Assembly (NCBI RefSeq): GCF_900292015.1
Contig: NZ_LR130759.1
Span: 5,332,001 to 5,396,000 of the forward strand
Origin: Mycobacterium basiliense
Lineage (GTDB): Bacteria > Actinomycetota > Actinomycetes > Mycobacteriales > Mycobacteriaceae
Reading direction: 5' to 3'
DNA length: 64,000 nucleotides
The notes below the pieces were generated by a model. It made no database searches. It was given only the letters and a program-made list of their open reading frames with translations, and was not told the origin of the DNA. Both the position numbers and the translations under genes were made by a program. Below are positions 34,052 through 42,338 of this stretch, one piece after another; the stretch's first letter is position 1, and every line of letters begins with the position of its first letter.

Positions 34052-35668
34052 ATGAATAATCCAGCCAAACTTCGGGTCATCCAATGGGCGACCGGAGGCG
34101 TCGGCAAGGCGGCCATCGAGTGCGTGCTGAATCACCCGGACCTTGAGCCGGTCGGCTGCTGGGTGCACAGCGCGGACAAGAACGGCGTCGACGTGGGCGA
34201 GCTCGTCGGGGTGGGCCCGCTGGGCGTGACGGCCACCACCAGCGTCGACGAGGTTCTGGCCCTGGATGCCGACTGCGTCGTGTACAGCCCGCTGATCCCA
34301 CACGACGACGAGGTCGAGGCGATCTTGCGGTCCGGCAAGAATGTGGTCACCCCGGTCGGTTGGGTATACCCCGACCCAAGCAATCCGCGCCACCAAGCCA
34401 TCGCGGACGCCGCGCGGGAGGCCGGCGTCACCCTGCACGGGTCGGGCATCCATCCCGGCGGCATCACCGAACGATTTCCCCTGATGATCTCGTCGCTCTC
34501 GTCGGCGATCACCCATGTGCGCGCCGAGGAGTTTTCCGATATCCGCACCTATAACGCCCCCGAGGTGGTGCGGCACATCATGGGCTTCGGCGGTACCCCC
34601 GAGGAAGCGATGCAAGGACCCATGGCCGGCCTGCTCGCATCGGGCTTCAAGATGTCGGTGCGAATGATCGCCGACCACATGGGTTTTCGTATCGATCCCA
34701 ACATCCGTACCCTCCAGGAAATTGCCGTCGCGACCCGCGATATCGACTACGGCCCATTTCCCCTTCCCCCGGGAACGGTGGCCGCACGCCGGTTCCGCTG
34801 GCAGGCACTGGCCGATGGCGAGCCGGTGATCACGGCGGCGGTGAACTGGCTGATGGGCGAGGCCGACCTGGATCCGGCCTGGGATTTCGGCGGTCACGGC
34901 GAACGCTTCGAAGTCGAGATCACCGGTGATCCCACGGTGCACCTCACCTTCAAGGGGCTACAACCGCCGTCGATCGCCGAAGGACTGGAACGAAACCCCG
35001 GCGTGGTGGCCACCGCCAACCACTGCGTCAACGCCATCCCCGTGGTGTGCGCCGCCGAGCCCGGCATCAAGACGTACCGGGACCTACCGCTGTTCGCCGG
35101 ACGCCCGACGCCAAGTCTCACAGTCGGCCACCGGTCATTGGCAGGAGACACCGTGACAAACCCCGGCCTGTTGCCCGACGTATCGTTCTGTCACCTCGTC
35201 ATCGGGGTCACCGACATGGATCGCGCGCTTCGGTTCTACCGCGACGTAATCGGCATGGATATCGTCTTCGAAACCCTGATCTCCGGAGAGCCGTTCGACG
35301 CGGTCCTGCACGCGAGCCGCAACCAAGAAGGCCGGGTGGCCGGCGGCTTGCTTGGTGGTTTGATGGTCGAGCTGCTCTCGCTAGGGGCCAATCCGCCGAC
35401 AAACACGCCCGCACGCCGCGCCATCACCGGCATTCACAACCTCTCGCTGTCGGTCCCCGATCTGGACGACGCCCACCACCGCATCAGTGCGGCCGGTTAC
35501 CGGCCCGACCAAGAGCCGTTCGAAATAGGCGGAGTGCGAATGTTTTTCGTTAAGGACCCGGACGGTACCCCGATCGAGTTCATCGAGTTGCCCGGCGGGG
35601 TACGCAGCACCTACGAGATGCACCGCGGCGTGGCCCTGCAGATGGGGCCGGACAAGGCCCAGCAATGA
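34052..35668 (+). CDS. DapB-like reductase running in frame into a VOC (glyoxalase) domain
   Basis: The frame is open for 538 residues. Residues 1 to about 350 are a DapB_N-like reductase (LRVIQWATGGVGK; AAEPGIKTYRDLPLFAGR) similar to the protein at 3371. Residues from about 368 form a VOC domain (FCHLVIGVTDMDRALRFYRD; FFVKDPDGTPIEFIELPGG). There is no stop between them, but a strong ribosome-binding site and GTG occur at the junction, so two separate proteins may be made as well as, or instead of, a fusion. ATG 34052 has GAGAGG six bases upstream. The genes that follow overlap by 4 bp (SDR, TetR). The reductase-VOC-SDR set points to catabolism of an aromatic or steroid-like compound (inference). 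Confidence 0.82.
   Translation: MNNPAKLRVIQWATGGVGKAAIECVLNHPDLEPVGCWVHSADKNGVDVGELVGVGPLGVTATTSVDEVLALDADCVVYSPLIPHDDEVEAILRSGKNVVTPVGWVYPDPSNPRHQAIADAAREAGVTLHGSGIHPGGITERFPLMISSLSSAITHVRAEEFSDIRTYNAPEVVRHIMGFGGTPEEAMQGPMAGLLASGFKMSVRMIADHMGFRIDPNIRTLQEIAVATRDIDYGPFPLPPGTVAARRFRWQALADGEPVITAAVNWLMGEADLDPAWDFGGHGERFEVEITGDPTVHLTFKGLQPPSIAEGLERNPGVVATANHCVNAIPVVCAAEPGIKTYRDLPLFAGRPTPSLTVGHRSLAGDTVTNPGLLPDVSFCHLVIGVTDMDRALRFYRDVIGMDIVFETLISGEPFDAVLHASRNQEGRVAGGLLGGLMVELLSLGANPPTNTPARRAITGIHNLSLSVPDLDDAHHRISAAGYRPDQEPFEIGGVRMFFVKDPDGTPIEFIELPGGVRSTYEMHRGVALQMGPDKAQQ
35143..35155 (+). promoter_or_regulatory. Internal ribosome-binding site and GTG start of the VOC protein
   Basis: AGGAGA at 35143-35148 followed by CACC and GTG 35153 (GTGACAAACCCCGG) lies inside the open frame, at the exact point where a free-standing VOC protein of 171 residues (35153-35668) would begin. 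It is the best Shine-Dalgarno of this operon. Confidence 0.6.
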
Positions 35669-36438
35669 GCTACACCCACCCCGAATCGATGCGCGGACAC
35701 GTCGCGATCATCACCGGTGCCGCTCAGGGCGTGGGCAAGGGCATAGCCGCCGCACTGCTCGAGCGGGGTGCGGCGGTCCTGCTGGTCGACATCCAAGACG
35801 CCGCCCTGAGCGCAACAGTCGCCGAACTCGACGCAGCCGGTCGGGTCGAACGGCTGGTCGCCGATCTGCGCGACCCGGACAGCGCACCGCGGATCGTCGC
35901 CGCCGCGCTCGAGGCCTTCGGTACCGTGCACGGCTTGGTCAACAATGCCGTGGCGACCAACGAGCCCAAGCCATTCGTCGACATCACCACCGAGGACTTC
36001 GCGCTGGGCCACGACGTCGGCCCGCGAGCAACGTTTCTGCTCATGCAGGCCGTGCATCCGGTGATGGTGCGAGCGGGCGGCGGATCGATCGTGAACCTCG
36101 GCTCCGGAACCGGCACCGGCGGCGAGCCCAGATGGGGCGGCTATGCCGCGGCCAAGGAAGCCATCCGCGGGCTGTCCAAGGTCGCCGCCCTGGAATGGGG
36201 ACGCGACAACATCCGCGTCAACGTGATCTGCCCGTTCGCCGAATCCGACGGCGTCCAGCTCTGGAAGCAGTTCGCACCGGACGATTACGCGAAGGCGGTG
36301 CGGCGTGTTCCGATGAAGCGGATCGGCGATGTTCGCACCGATGTGGGGGCATTGGTGGCGTTCCTGCTGAGCACCGATGCGTCGTTCATCACCGCCCAGA
36401 CCATTCAGGTCGACGGCGGGATCGGGTGCTTCCGATGA
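35665..36438 (+). CDS. Short-chain dehydrogenase/reductase
   Basis: A 257-residue classical SDR. Cofactor motif GAAQGVGKG (residues 17-25), NNA after strand 4, and active site YAAAK with an upstream Ser (NLGSGTGTGG). ATG 35665 overlaps the preceding stop by 4 bp (ATGA). It oxidises or reduces an unknown hydroxy compound with NAD(P). It is the second or third gene of an operon with the reductase, VOC and TetR proteins. Confidence 0.9.
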   Translation: MSYTHPESMRGHVAIITGAAQGVGKGIAAALLERGAAVLLVDIQDAALSATVAELDAAGRVERLVADLRDPDSAPRIVAAALEAFGTVHGLVNNAVATNEPKPFVDITTEDFALGHDVGPRATFLLMQAVHPVMVRAGGGSIVNLGSGTGTGGEPRWGGYAAAKEAIRGLSKVAALEWGRDNIRVNVICPFAESDGVQLWKQFAPDDYAKAVRRVPMKRIGDVRTDVGALVAFLLSTDASFITAQTIQVDGGIGCFR

Positions 36439-37061
36439 ACGTGCACAGCGAGTCGCTGCGAGACCGCCAGCGAGCGCAGGTCAGAGCCGACATCAGGCGG
36501 GCGGCCTGCCAGCTATTCATCGAACGCGGCTACGACGCGGTGACCACCGAGGAGATCGCCGCCGCCGCGGGCGTCTCCTCACGCACTTTCTTCCGGCATG
36601 TGCCCACCAAGGAGGACCTGCTGCTGGCGCCCGTTCGTCATGGCGGGGCGGCGATCGTCAACCTACTCGAACAACGGCCGGCCGACGAGTCGCCGGACGT
36701 CGCGCTGGCGAACGCGATCATTACCCGGGTCCGCTCGTTCGACGAGGCCGACTGCGAAGATTGGCGGGAAGCCTTGCTGGTGTCGCACGGGCTGCTCGGC
36801 AAGGTCACCATGCACACCTCCGCCGACAAGGATCGGGCGACGAAGCTGATCGCCGAACGGATGGGGGTCCACCCCGACGCCGACATCCGGCCCGGCCTGC
36901 TGGTCCAACTCGCCTTTGCTGCAGCAGATTTCGGCTTCCAGCGGTGGGTTCGACAACACACCAAAAAGCCTCGCCCACTCGAGCGCTTGATCAGCGAAGC
37001 CCTCATGGCGGTGCGCAGTCCGCATTGGGATCCGCATTGGGAGCGGAACGCCAGGTCATGA
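36435..37061 (+). CDS. TetR-family transcriptional regulator
   Basis: A 208-residue TetR protein. The N-terminal helix-turn-helix is residues 17-65 (RRAACQLFIERGYDAVTTEEIAAAAGVSSRTFFRHVPTKEDL in its core). The C-terminal ligand domain is of TetR_C type with no strong sub-family sign. ATG 36435 overlaps the SDR stop by 4 bp, so it is the last complete gene of the operon and probably autoregulates it. Confidence 0.9.
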   Translation: MNVHSESLRDRQRAQVRADIRRAACQLFIERGYDAVTTEEIAAAAGVSSRTFFRHVPTKEDLLLAPVRHGGAAIVNLLEQRPADESPDVALANAIITRVRSFDEADCEDWREALLVSHGLLGKVTMHTSADKDRATKLIAERMGVHPDADIRPGLLVQLAFAAADFGFQRWVRQHTKKPRPLERLISEALMAVRSPHWDPHWERNARS

Positions 37062-37285
37062 CGGGCACATACAAGGTCGCCGTGGGGACTGCGTGGTCTA
37101 CGCCGCACCGTCGCCGCCAAGAAATATGGTACGCGATCGCCCTGCCAGCAACCGGCATGCGTGCGGTCAGCGCCATGCGCTTGATCCGCGGCGCAGAACC
37201 CGGAATCGTTGACACACTGCCCATTCCATTCACCGCACCGATAGGGGCACGGCATCCGCAGCGCGACGGGGAGCCCGCCTGCTAA
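37058..37285 (+). pseudogene. Remnant of a DapB-like reductase C-terminus
   Basis: An open frame of 75 codons overlapping the TetR stop by 4 bp. Residues ALPATGMRAVSAMRLIRG and EPGIVDTLPIPFTAPIG match the C-terminal signature of the DapB-like proteins in this window (MTAMPTINSIPAVV and QPGIVTYNDLPLTVPRG). Everything N-terminal to it is missing. It may be a degraded second copy that once followed the TetR gene; a tiny translated product is less likely. Confidence 0.5.
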
Positions 37286-38301
37286 GAACGCAGCGCCTCC
37301 GGATTGGCGATTCGAACGGGTGTCCCGTCCAGCCAGGCCACCACGGCTTCGATGGTGTCGGCGTAAAAAGCACCCAACATTTCGCGGGTGACGTAGCCCA
37401 AGTGGGGCGACAACGTCACCGTGGGCAGCCGCCGTAACGGATGATCGGGCGGGAGCGGTTCGATGTCATAGACGTCGAGCCCGGCTCCGGCGATCCGGCC
37501 GGACTCGAGCGCGGCGATCATGGCGGCCTCGTCCACGATCGGTCCCCTGGACGTGTTGATCAAGTAGGCGTGTGGCTTCATCAGGGCAAGCTCGTGCGCA
37601 CCGACCAGACCACGCGTGCGTTCCGACAGCACCACATGCAGGGAAACCACATCCGATTCGGCAAACAACGCCGCCTTGTCGACCCGTCGCACACCGACGT
37701 CCGCCGCGGTTTGCTCGGACAGATTTTGACTCCACGCAATAGCCTGCATGCCAAAGACGTTGGCGTAGGCGGCCATCCGGCTGCCGACCCGCCCCAGGCC
37801 CACAAGTCCGAGCGTCTTGCCGGAAAGCGTCGCGCCGACGGTGGACTGCCACGAGCCGTCCCGCATGCGTCGATGCTCCTCAGCCAGATTGCGCACCGTC
37901 GCAATCATCAATCCCCAGGCCAGTTCCGGCGTGGCGTCAACGAGGGCGCGCAATCGCGGGTGGGTGAAATCGGTGTGGACCACCAGCACGCCCCGCGCGG
38001 TGGCCGCGCCCATGTCCAGATTGGGCAGACTGCGTCCGACGATGGTGATCAATTTCAGGTTCGGCAGTCGCTCGAGCAGGGTGCGCGGGAATGCCATGCG
38101 CTCACGTAGGGTGCACACCACGTCGAACGCGCGCAGCGCATCGGCGGCTTGGTCCTCGGTAAGGTGCCGGTCGAACACGCTGACCTCGGATCGCGACATC
38201 ACCGGCGCCCAGTCGGCGAGCCGCAGCGCTACGCCCGCGTAATCGTCGAGTATCGCCACCCGAGGCGTCCGGTCCCCCCGCGCCGCTCGCGCACCTGTCA
38301 T
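37282..38301 (-). CDS. D-2-hydroxyacid dehydrogenase family protein
   Basis: A 339-residue NAD-dependent D-isomer-specific dehydrogenase. NAD motif GLGRVG, catalytic Arg in INTSRGPIV, Glu in SGRIAGAGLDVYDIEPLP, and His in LSPHLGY are all present. ATG 38301 was chosen; the frame remains open to 38472 but that segment overlaps the next gene's promoter and reads non-coding. It is divergent from the NRPS-like gene across ~120 bp. Relatives act on 2-hydroxyacids or phosphoglycerate; the substrate is unknown. Confidence 0.88.
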   Translation of the reverse strand: MTGARAARGDRTPRVAILDDYAGVALRLADWAPVMSRSEVSVFDRHLTEDQAADALRAFDVVCTLRERMAFPRTLLERLPNLKLITIVGRSLPNLDMGAATARGVLVVHTDFTHPRLRALVDATPELAWGLMIATVRNLAEEHRRMRDGSWQSTVGATLSGKTLGLVGLGRVGSRMAAYANVFGMQAIAWSQNLSEQTAADVGVRRVDKAALFAESDVVSLHVVLSERTRGLVGAHELALMKPHAYLINTSRGPIVDEAAMIAALESGRIAGAGLDVYDIEPLPPDHPLRRLPTVTLSPHLGYVTREMLGAFYADTIEAVVAWLDGTPVRIANPEALRS

Positions 38302-38423
38302 CCCTGGATTGTGACGGAGGGCCCACACGGCGCCACCGCCACTCACCGAGCGGCGCCTACTCTTGGTAACGAACGCAGCCGTCGCAACAATTTGGAAACC
38401 GAGACTTGAGTAGGGTTCGTAGG

Positions 38424-41400
38424 GTGGCGATCCCTGCTCACTATTTGTTGTCGACCGAGGCACCCGATCCACGCACCCTAATCGACATCATCTACGAGAC
38501 CGCCGCGCGCTACCCGGACGCCGCAGCGATCGACGACGGCTCGGTACAGCTCACCTACAGCGAGCTGATCGAAGACATGCAGTCCAGTGTCGGGTGGCTG
38601 GCCGCCCGGGGCATCGGCCGGGGCGATCGGATCGGAATCCGGATGCCCTCGGGCAGCTATTCGTTGTACGTGGCGATCCTGGCGGTCCTCGCTGCCGGTG
38701 CGGCCTACGTGCCGGTGGACGCCGACGATCCCGACGAACGGGCCGAATTGGTGTTCGGCGAGGCCAACGTGGTCGCCGTCATCACCGAGAAGGGCATCGA
38801 GCGAACCCTCGGCGCATCCCGGGGCTGGCGGGCGGAGGCGCCGCTGTTACGCGACGACGCGTGGATCATCTTCACCTCCGGATCCACGGGTACGCCCAAG
38901 GGGGTGGCGGTCACCCACCGCAGCGCCGCCGCCTTCGTCGATGCCGAGGCGCAGATATTCTTGCAGGACAATCCGATTAGGCCCGGTGATCGGGTGCTGG
39001 CCGGGTTGTCGGTGGCGTTCGACGCATCATGTGAAGAGATGTGGCTGGCGTGGCGACACGGCGCGTGCCTGGTGCCCGCACCCCGGTCGCTGGTGCGCAG
39101 CGGGATGGACCTGGGCCCATGGCTGGTGACGCGCGATGTGACCGTGGTGTCGACGGTGCCGTCATTGGCCGCGCTATGGCCCGCCGAAGCACTGGAAGCG
39201 GTGCGGCTGTTGATCTTTGGCGGGGAGGCCTGCCCCCCTGAGCTGGCCGAGCGGCTTGCGGTGGACGGGCGCGAGGTGTGGAACACCTACGGCCCCACGG
39301 AGGCCACCGTGGTCGCGTGCGCCGCCAAGCTGGACGGCTCCGGGCCGATCAGCATAGGACTGCCCCTGCCGGGCTGGGATCTGGCCGTCGTCAACACCGA
39401 CGGCCATCAGGTGGGCTACGGCGAGGTCGGCGAACTGGTGATCGGCGGGGTGGGGTTGGCCCGGTATCTGGACGGCAACAAGGACGCCGAAAAATACGCC
39501 CCGCTACCCACCCTGGACTGGCCGCGCGCCTACCGCAGTGGCGACCTGGTACGCCTCGAGCGCGACGGGCTCTATTTCTGCGGGCGCGGTGATGACCAGG
39601 TCAAGGTCGGCGGCCGGCGTATCGAACTGGGCGAGGTCGACTCGGCCTTGGTGCACCTGCCGGGGGTCAGTGGTGGGGCGGCCGCGGTGCGCCGCACCGC
39701 CACCGGCACGGCCGTACTGGTCGGCTACGTGGTCAGCACCGACCCGTCGTTCGACCTCGCCGCCGCCCGCAACCAGCTGGCCGAACACCTGCCCGCAGCG
39801 CTGGTACCGCGGCTCGTGCGAATCGACGAGCTGCCCACGCGCACATCGGGCAAGGTGGATCGCGATGCGCTGCCGTGGCCGCCGCCCGGGAGTTCGGTCG
39901 ACGACGAAATCCCCGATCTGGCGGGCACAGCGGGTTGGTTGGCCGGGTTGTGGCGCGATCTGCTCGGCGCCACCATCTCCGGTCCCGAAGCTGACTTCTT
40001 CGCTCTGGGCGGCGGATCGTTAGCGGCCGCGCAATTGGTCGCCACGCTGCGCCACCAATATCCGCAGATCACCGTCGCCGACCTTTACGACCATCCGCGG
40101 CTTGGCTCGCTGGCGGGATTTCTCGACGAGCTCGGCCCACCCCCACAAGTCGCCGAACGTGTGGTACCGCCGACGCCCCGGACCACCCAACTGGCCCAGA
40201 CCGTGCTGGCCGTACCGCTGGCGACGCTGTCGGCGCTGCAGTGGGTGACCTGGCTGGCACTGCTCAACAATGTCGCCGGCGCCCTCCACGTGGTGCCCTG
40301 GACCGTCGCGGTGAACTGGTGGCTGATCGCCGTCGCCTTCGTCGTGTTCGTCACCCCGATAGGTCGGATGGGCATCGCGGTCCTGTTCGCACGCATCTTG
40401 CTGCGAAAGATCAGACCGGGCAGCTACCCCCGCGGCGGATCGGTGCATCTGCGCATCTGGTTTACCGAGCGGCTGGCCGAGGCCAGCGGCGCCGAGAATC
40501 TCGGCGGAGCACCGTGGTTGGTTTACTACGCCCGCGCGCTGGGCGCCGACATCGGTAAGGGTGTGGATCTGCATTCGATGCCACCGGTGACGGGGCTGCT
40601 GACCGTGGGGCACCGCAGTGCCATCGAACCCGAGGTCGACCTGTGCGGACACTGGATCGACGGCGATGTGTTTCACGTCGGGACGATCACTATCGGCAAC
40701 GACGCGACGATCGGCGCGCGAACAACGCTGTTGCCCGGTGCCGTGGTCGGCAAGAACGCCGACGTGGCGCCCGGCTCGGGCGTGACCGACAAGATCAAAA
40801 ACGGCCAATACTGGAAGGGTTCTCCAGCGGCCAAGTCCGGTCGGGTCAACCACCCGTGGCCCGACGAGCGGCCGGCGCGCCGACCGCAGTGGGTCGCGGT
40901 GTATGGGTTGACGTCGCTATCGCTGGCCGGACTGCCATTGCTGGCCGCCGCGGCGGGCTTGGCGGTGATCGCGGTGGCCGTCCATCACACCCGCTTCCTC
41001 GCGGAGGCGGTGTTGCCCGCGCTGGTCTGGACTCCGGTAGCCACGCTGGCCGCAGTTGCGGTGTACGCCTTGGTCACGGTGGTGGTGGTGCGGACGCTGT
41101 CGATCGGGTTGCGCGAGGGCTACCACCCGGTGCGTAGTCGCGTGGGCTGGCAGCTATGGACCACCGAGCGGCTCATGGACGCCGCGCGCAACTACCTGTT
41201 CCCGCTGTATGCAAGCCTGCTGACACCGCTGTGGCTACGAGTCCTGGGCACCAAAGTTGGCCGCGGCACCGAGATCTCCACGGTGCTACTGATTCCGAAG
41301 TTCACCACGATCGAGGACGGGGCTTTCCTGGCCGACGACACCATGGTGGCCTCATACGAGCTCGGTGGCGGCTGGATCTACGCGGCTCATACCACCGTCG

Positions 41401-42338
41401 GCAGGCGGGCGTTCCTCGGAAACTCCGGCATCACCCAACCGGGCCGCCGCGTCCCCGACGATGGGCTGGTGGCGGTGCTGTCGGCGACACCGCCCAAGGC
41501 CAAACGAGGTTCGTCCTGGTTGGGCAGCCCACCGATGCGGCTGCGGCGGCGCCCCGCCGAAGCCGACGCCGAAACCACCTACGAACCGTCCACGCGGCTA
41601 AAGGTGATGCGGGCCGCGGTAGAAACCTGCCGGTTGCTGCCCATGATGGTGACCCTCGCGATCGCGCTCGCGGTGCTGGGCTGCCTGCAGGCCCTGACGC
41701 TGAGGTTCGGACCCTCCGGCATTTGGTGGGCGGCGCTCTGCGGTGGACTGGTGCTGCTGCTCGCGGGAGCGGTGGCCGGCGCCGTCGCGGTCGCGGCGAA
41801 ATGGCTTGTGGTCGGCCGCATCAAGGCCAGCGAGTTTCCCCTGTGGTCCTCCTTCGTGTGGCGCAACGAGCTGGCCGACACGTTCGTCGAAACCGTCGCG
41901 GCACCGTGGTTCGCCCGCGCGGCCAGCGGAACGCCGGTGATGAACCTGTGGCTGCGCGGCTTGGGCGCGCACGTGGGCCGCGGCGTATGGTGTGACACGT
42001 ATTGGCTGCCGGAGGCGGATCTGGTCACCCTTGGCGAGGGCTGCACGGTCAACCGCGGCTGTGTGGTGCAGACGCATCTGTTCCATGACCGAATCATGCG
42101 GATGGACACCGTCATACTCGAACCCGGCGCAACGCTTGGCCCACACTGTGTAGCGCTGCCCGCAGCCCGCCTGGGTGCCGGGGCGGCCGTCGGTCCCGCG
42201 TCGCTGGTGGTGCGCGGTGACGAGGTGCCTGCATCGACGCGCTGGCAGGGCAATCCGATCAGACCGTGGCAGGTGCGGCGCAAGAAGTCAGGCGGCAAAA
42301 AGCAATCCGAGGGCGGCGTCGAGGACACGGCGGCGTGA
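38424..42338 (+). CDS. Pls/PosA-type membrane non-ribosomal peptide synthetase
   Basis: A 1304-residue protein. An adenylation domain spans about residues 15-480 (IFTSGSTGTPKGVAVTH core; YGPTEAT; K477 in GKVDRDALP). A carrier domain follows with the phosphopantetheine Ser532 in LGGGSLAAA. There is no condensation or thioesterase domain. The C-terminal 700 residues instead alternate hydrophobic blocks (about 595-670, 822-892, 1069-1129) with three left-handed beta-helix/acyltransferase-like parts (about 690-800, 925-1018, 1169-1285), the layout of epsilon-poly-lysine synthetase (Pls) and the family's terminal domain. The predicted pocket residues, D200 and E204 first, resemble lysine codes. 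GTG 38424 has GAGTAGGG upstream; TTG 38406 is an alternative. A weak -35/-10 (TTGGTA, AACAAT) precedes it. Confidence 0.9.
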   Translation: MAIPAHYLLSTEAPDPRTLIDIIYETAARYPDAAAIDDGSVQLTYSELIEDMQSSVGWLAARGIGRGDRIGIRMPSGSYSLYVAILAVLAAGAAYVPVDADDPDERAELVFGEANVVAVITEKGIERTLGASRGWRAEAPLLRDDAWIIFTSGSTGTPKGVAVTHRSAAAFVDAEAQIFLQDNPIRPGDRVLAGLSVAFDASCEEMWLAWRHGACLVPAPRSLVRSGMDLGPWLVTRDVTVVSTVPSLAALWPAEALEAVRLLIFGGEACPPELAERLAVDGREVWNTYGPTEATVVACAAKLDGSGPISIGLPLPGWDLAVVNTDGHQVGYGEVGELVIGGVGLARYLDGNKDAEKYAPLPTLDWPRAYRSGDLVRLERDGLYFCGRGDDQVKVGGRRIELGEVDSALVHLPGVSGGAAAVRRTATGTAVLVGYVVSTDPSFDLAAARNQLAEHLPAALVPRLVRIDELPTRTSGKVDRDALPWPPPGSSVDDEIPDLAGTAGWLAGLWRDLLGATISGPEADFFALGGGSLAAAQLVATLRHQYPQITVADLYDHPRLGSLAGFLDELGPPPQVAERVVPPTPRTTQLAQTVLAVPLATLSALQWVTWLALLNNVAGALHVVPWTVAVNWWLIAVAFVVFVTPIGRMGIAVLFARILLRKIRPGSYPRGGSVHLRIWFTERLAEASGAENLGGAPWLVYYARALGADIGKGVDLHSMPPVTGLLTVGHRSAIEPEVDLCGHWIDGDVFHVGTITIGNDATIGARTTLLPGAVVGKNADVAPGSGVTDKIKNGQYWKGSPAAKSGRVNHPWPDERPARRPQWVAVYGLTSLSLAGLPLLAAAAGLAVIAVAVHHTRFLAEAVLPALVWTPVATLAAVAVYALVTVVVVRTLSIGLREGYHPVRSRVGWQLWTTERLMDAARNYLFPLYASLLTPLWLRVLGTKVGRGTEISTVLLIPKFTTIEDGAFLADDTMVASYELGGGWIYAAHTTVGRRAFLGNSGITQPGRRVPDDGLVAVLSATPPKAKRGSSWLGSPPMRLRRRPAEADAETTYEPSTRLKVMRAAVETCRLLPMMVTLAIALAVLGCLQALTLRFGPSGIWWAALCGGLVLLLAGAVAGAVAVAAKWLVVGRIKASEFPLWSSFVWRNELADTFVETVAAPWFARAASGTPVMNLWLRGLGAHVGRGVWCDTYWLPEADLVTLGEGCTVNRGCVVQTHLFHDRIMRMDTVILEPGATLGPHCVALPAARLGAGAAVGPASLVVRGDEVPASTRWQGNPIRPWQVRRKKSGGKKQSEGGVEDTAA

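Noticed and set aside
35110..35155. Programmed frameshift between the DapB-like and VOC domains
   Set aside because: Both domains are already in the same frame with no stop, so no frameshift is needed; a lost stop or internal initiation explains the layout.
38302..38472. N-terminal extension of the hydroxyacid dehydrogenase to 38472
   Set aside because: The extension has no family similarity and would overlap the NRPS gene start and its promoter.
40020..40853. 277-codon minus-strand frame inside the NRPS gene
   Set aside because: His/Arg/Gln-rich composition typical of an antisense shadow; the NRPS frame is continuous here.
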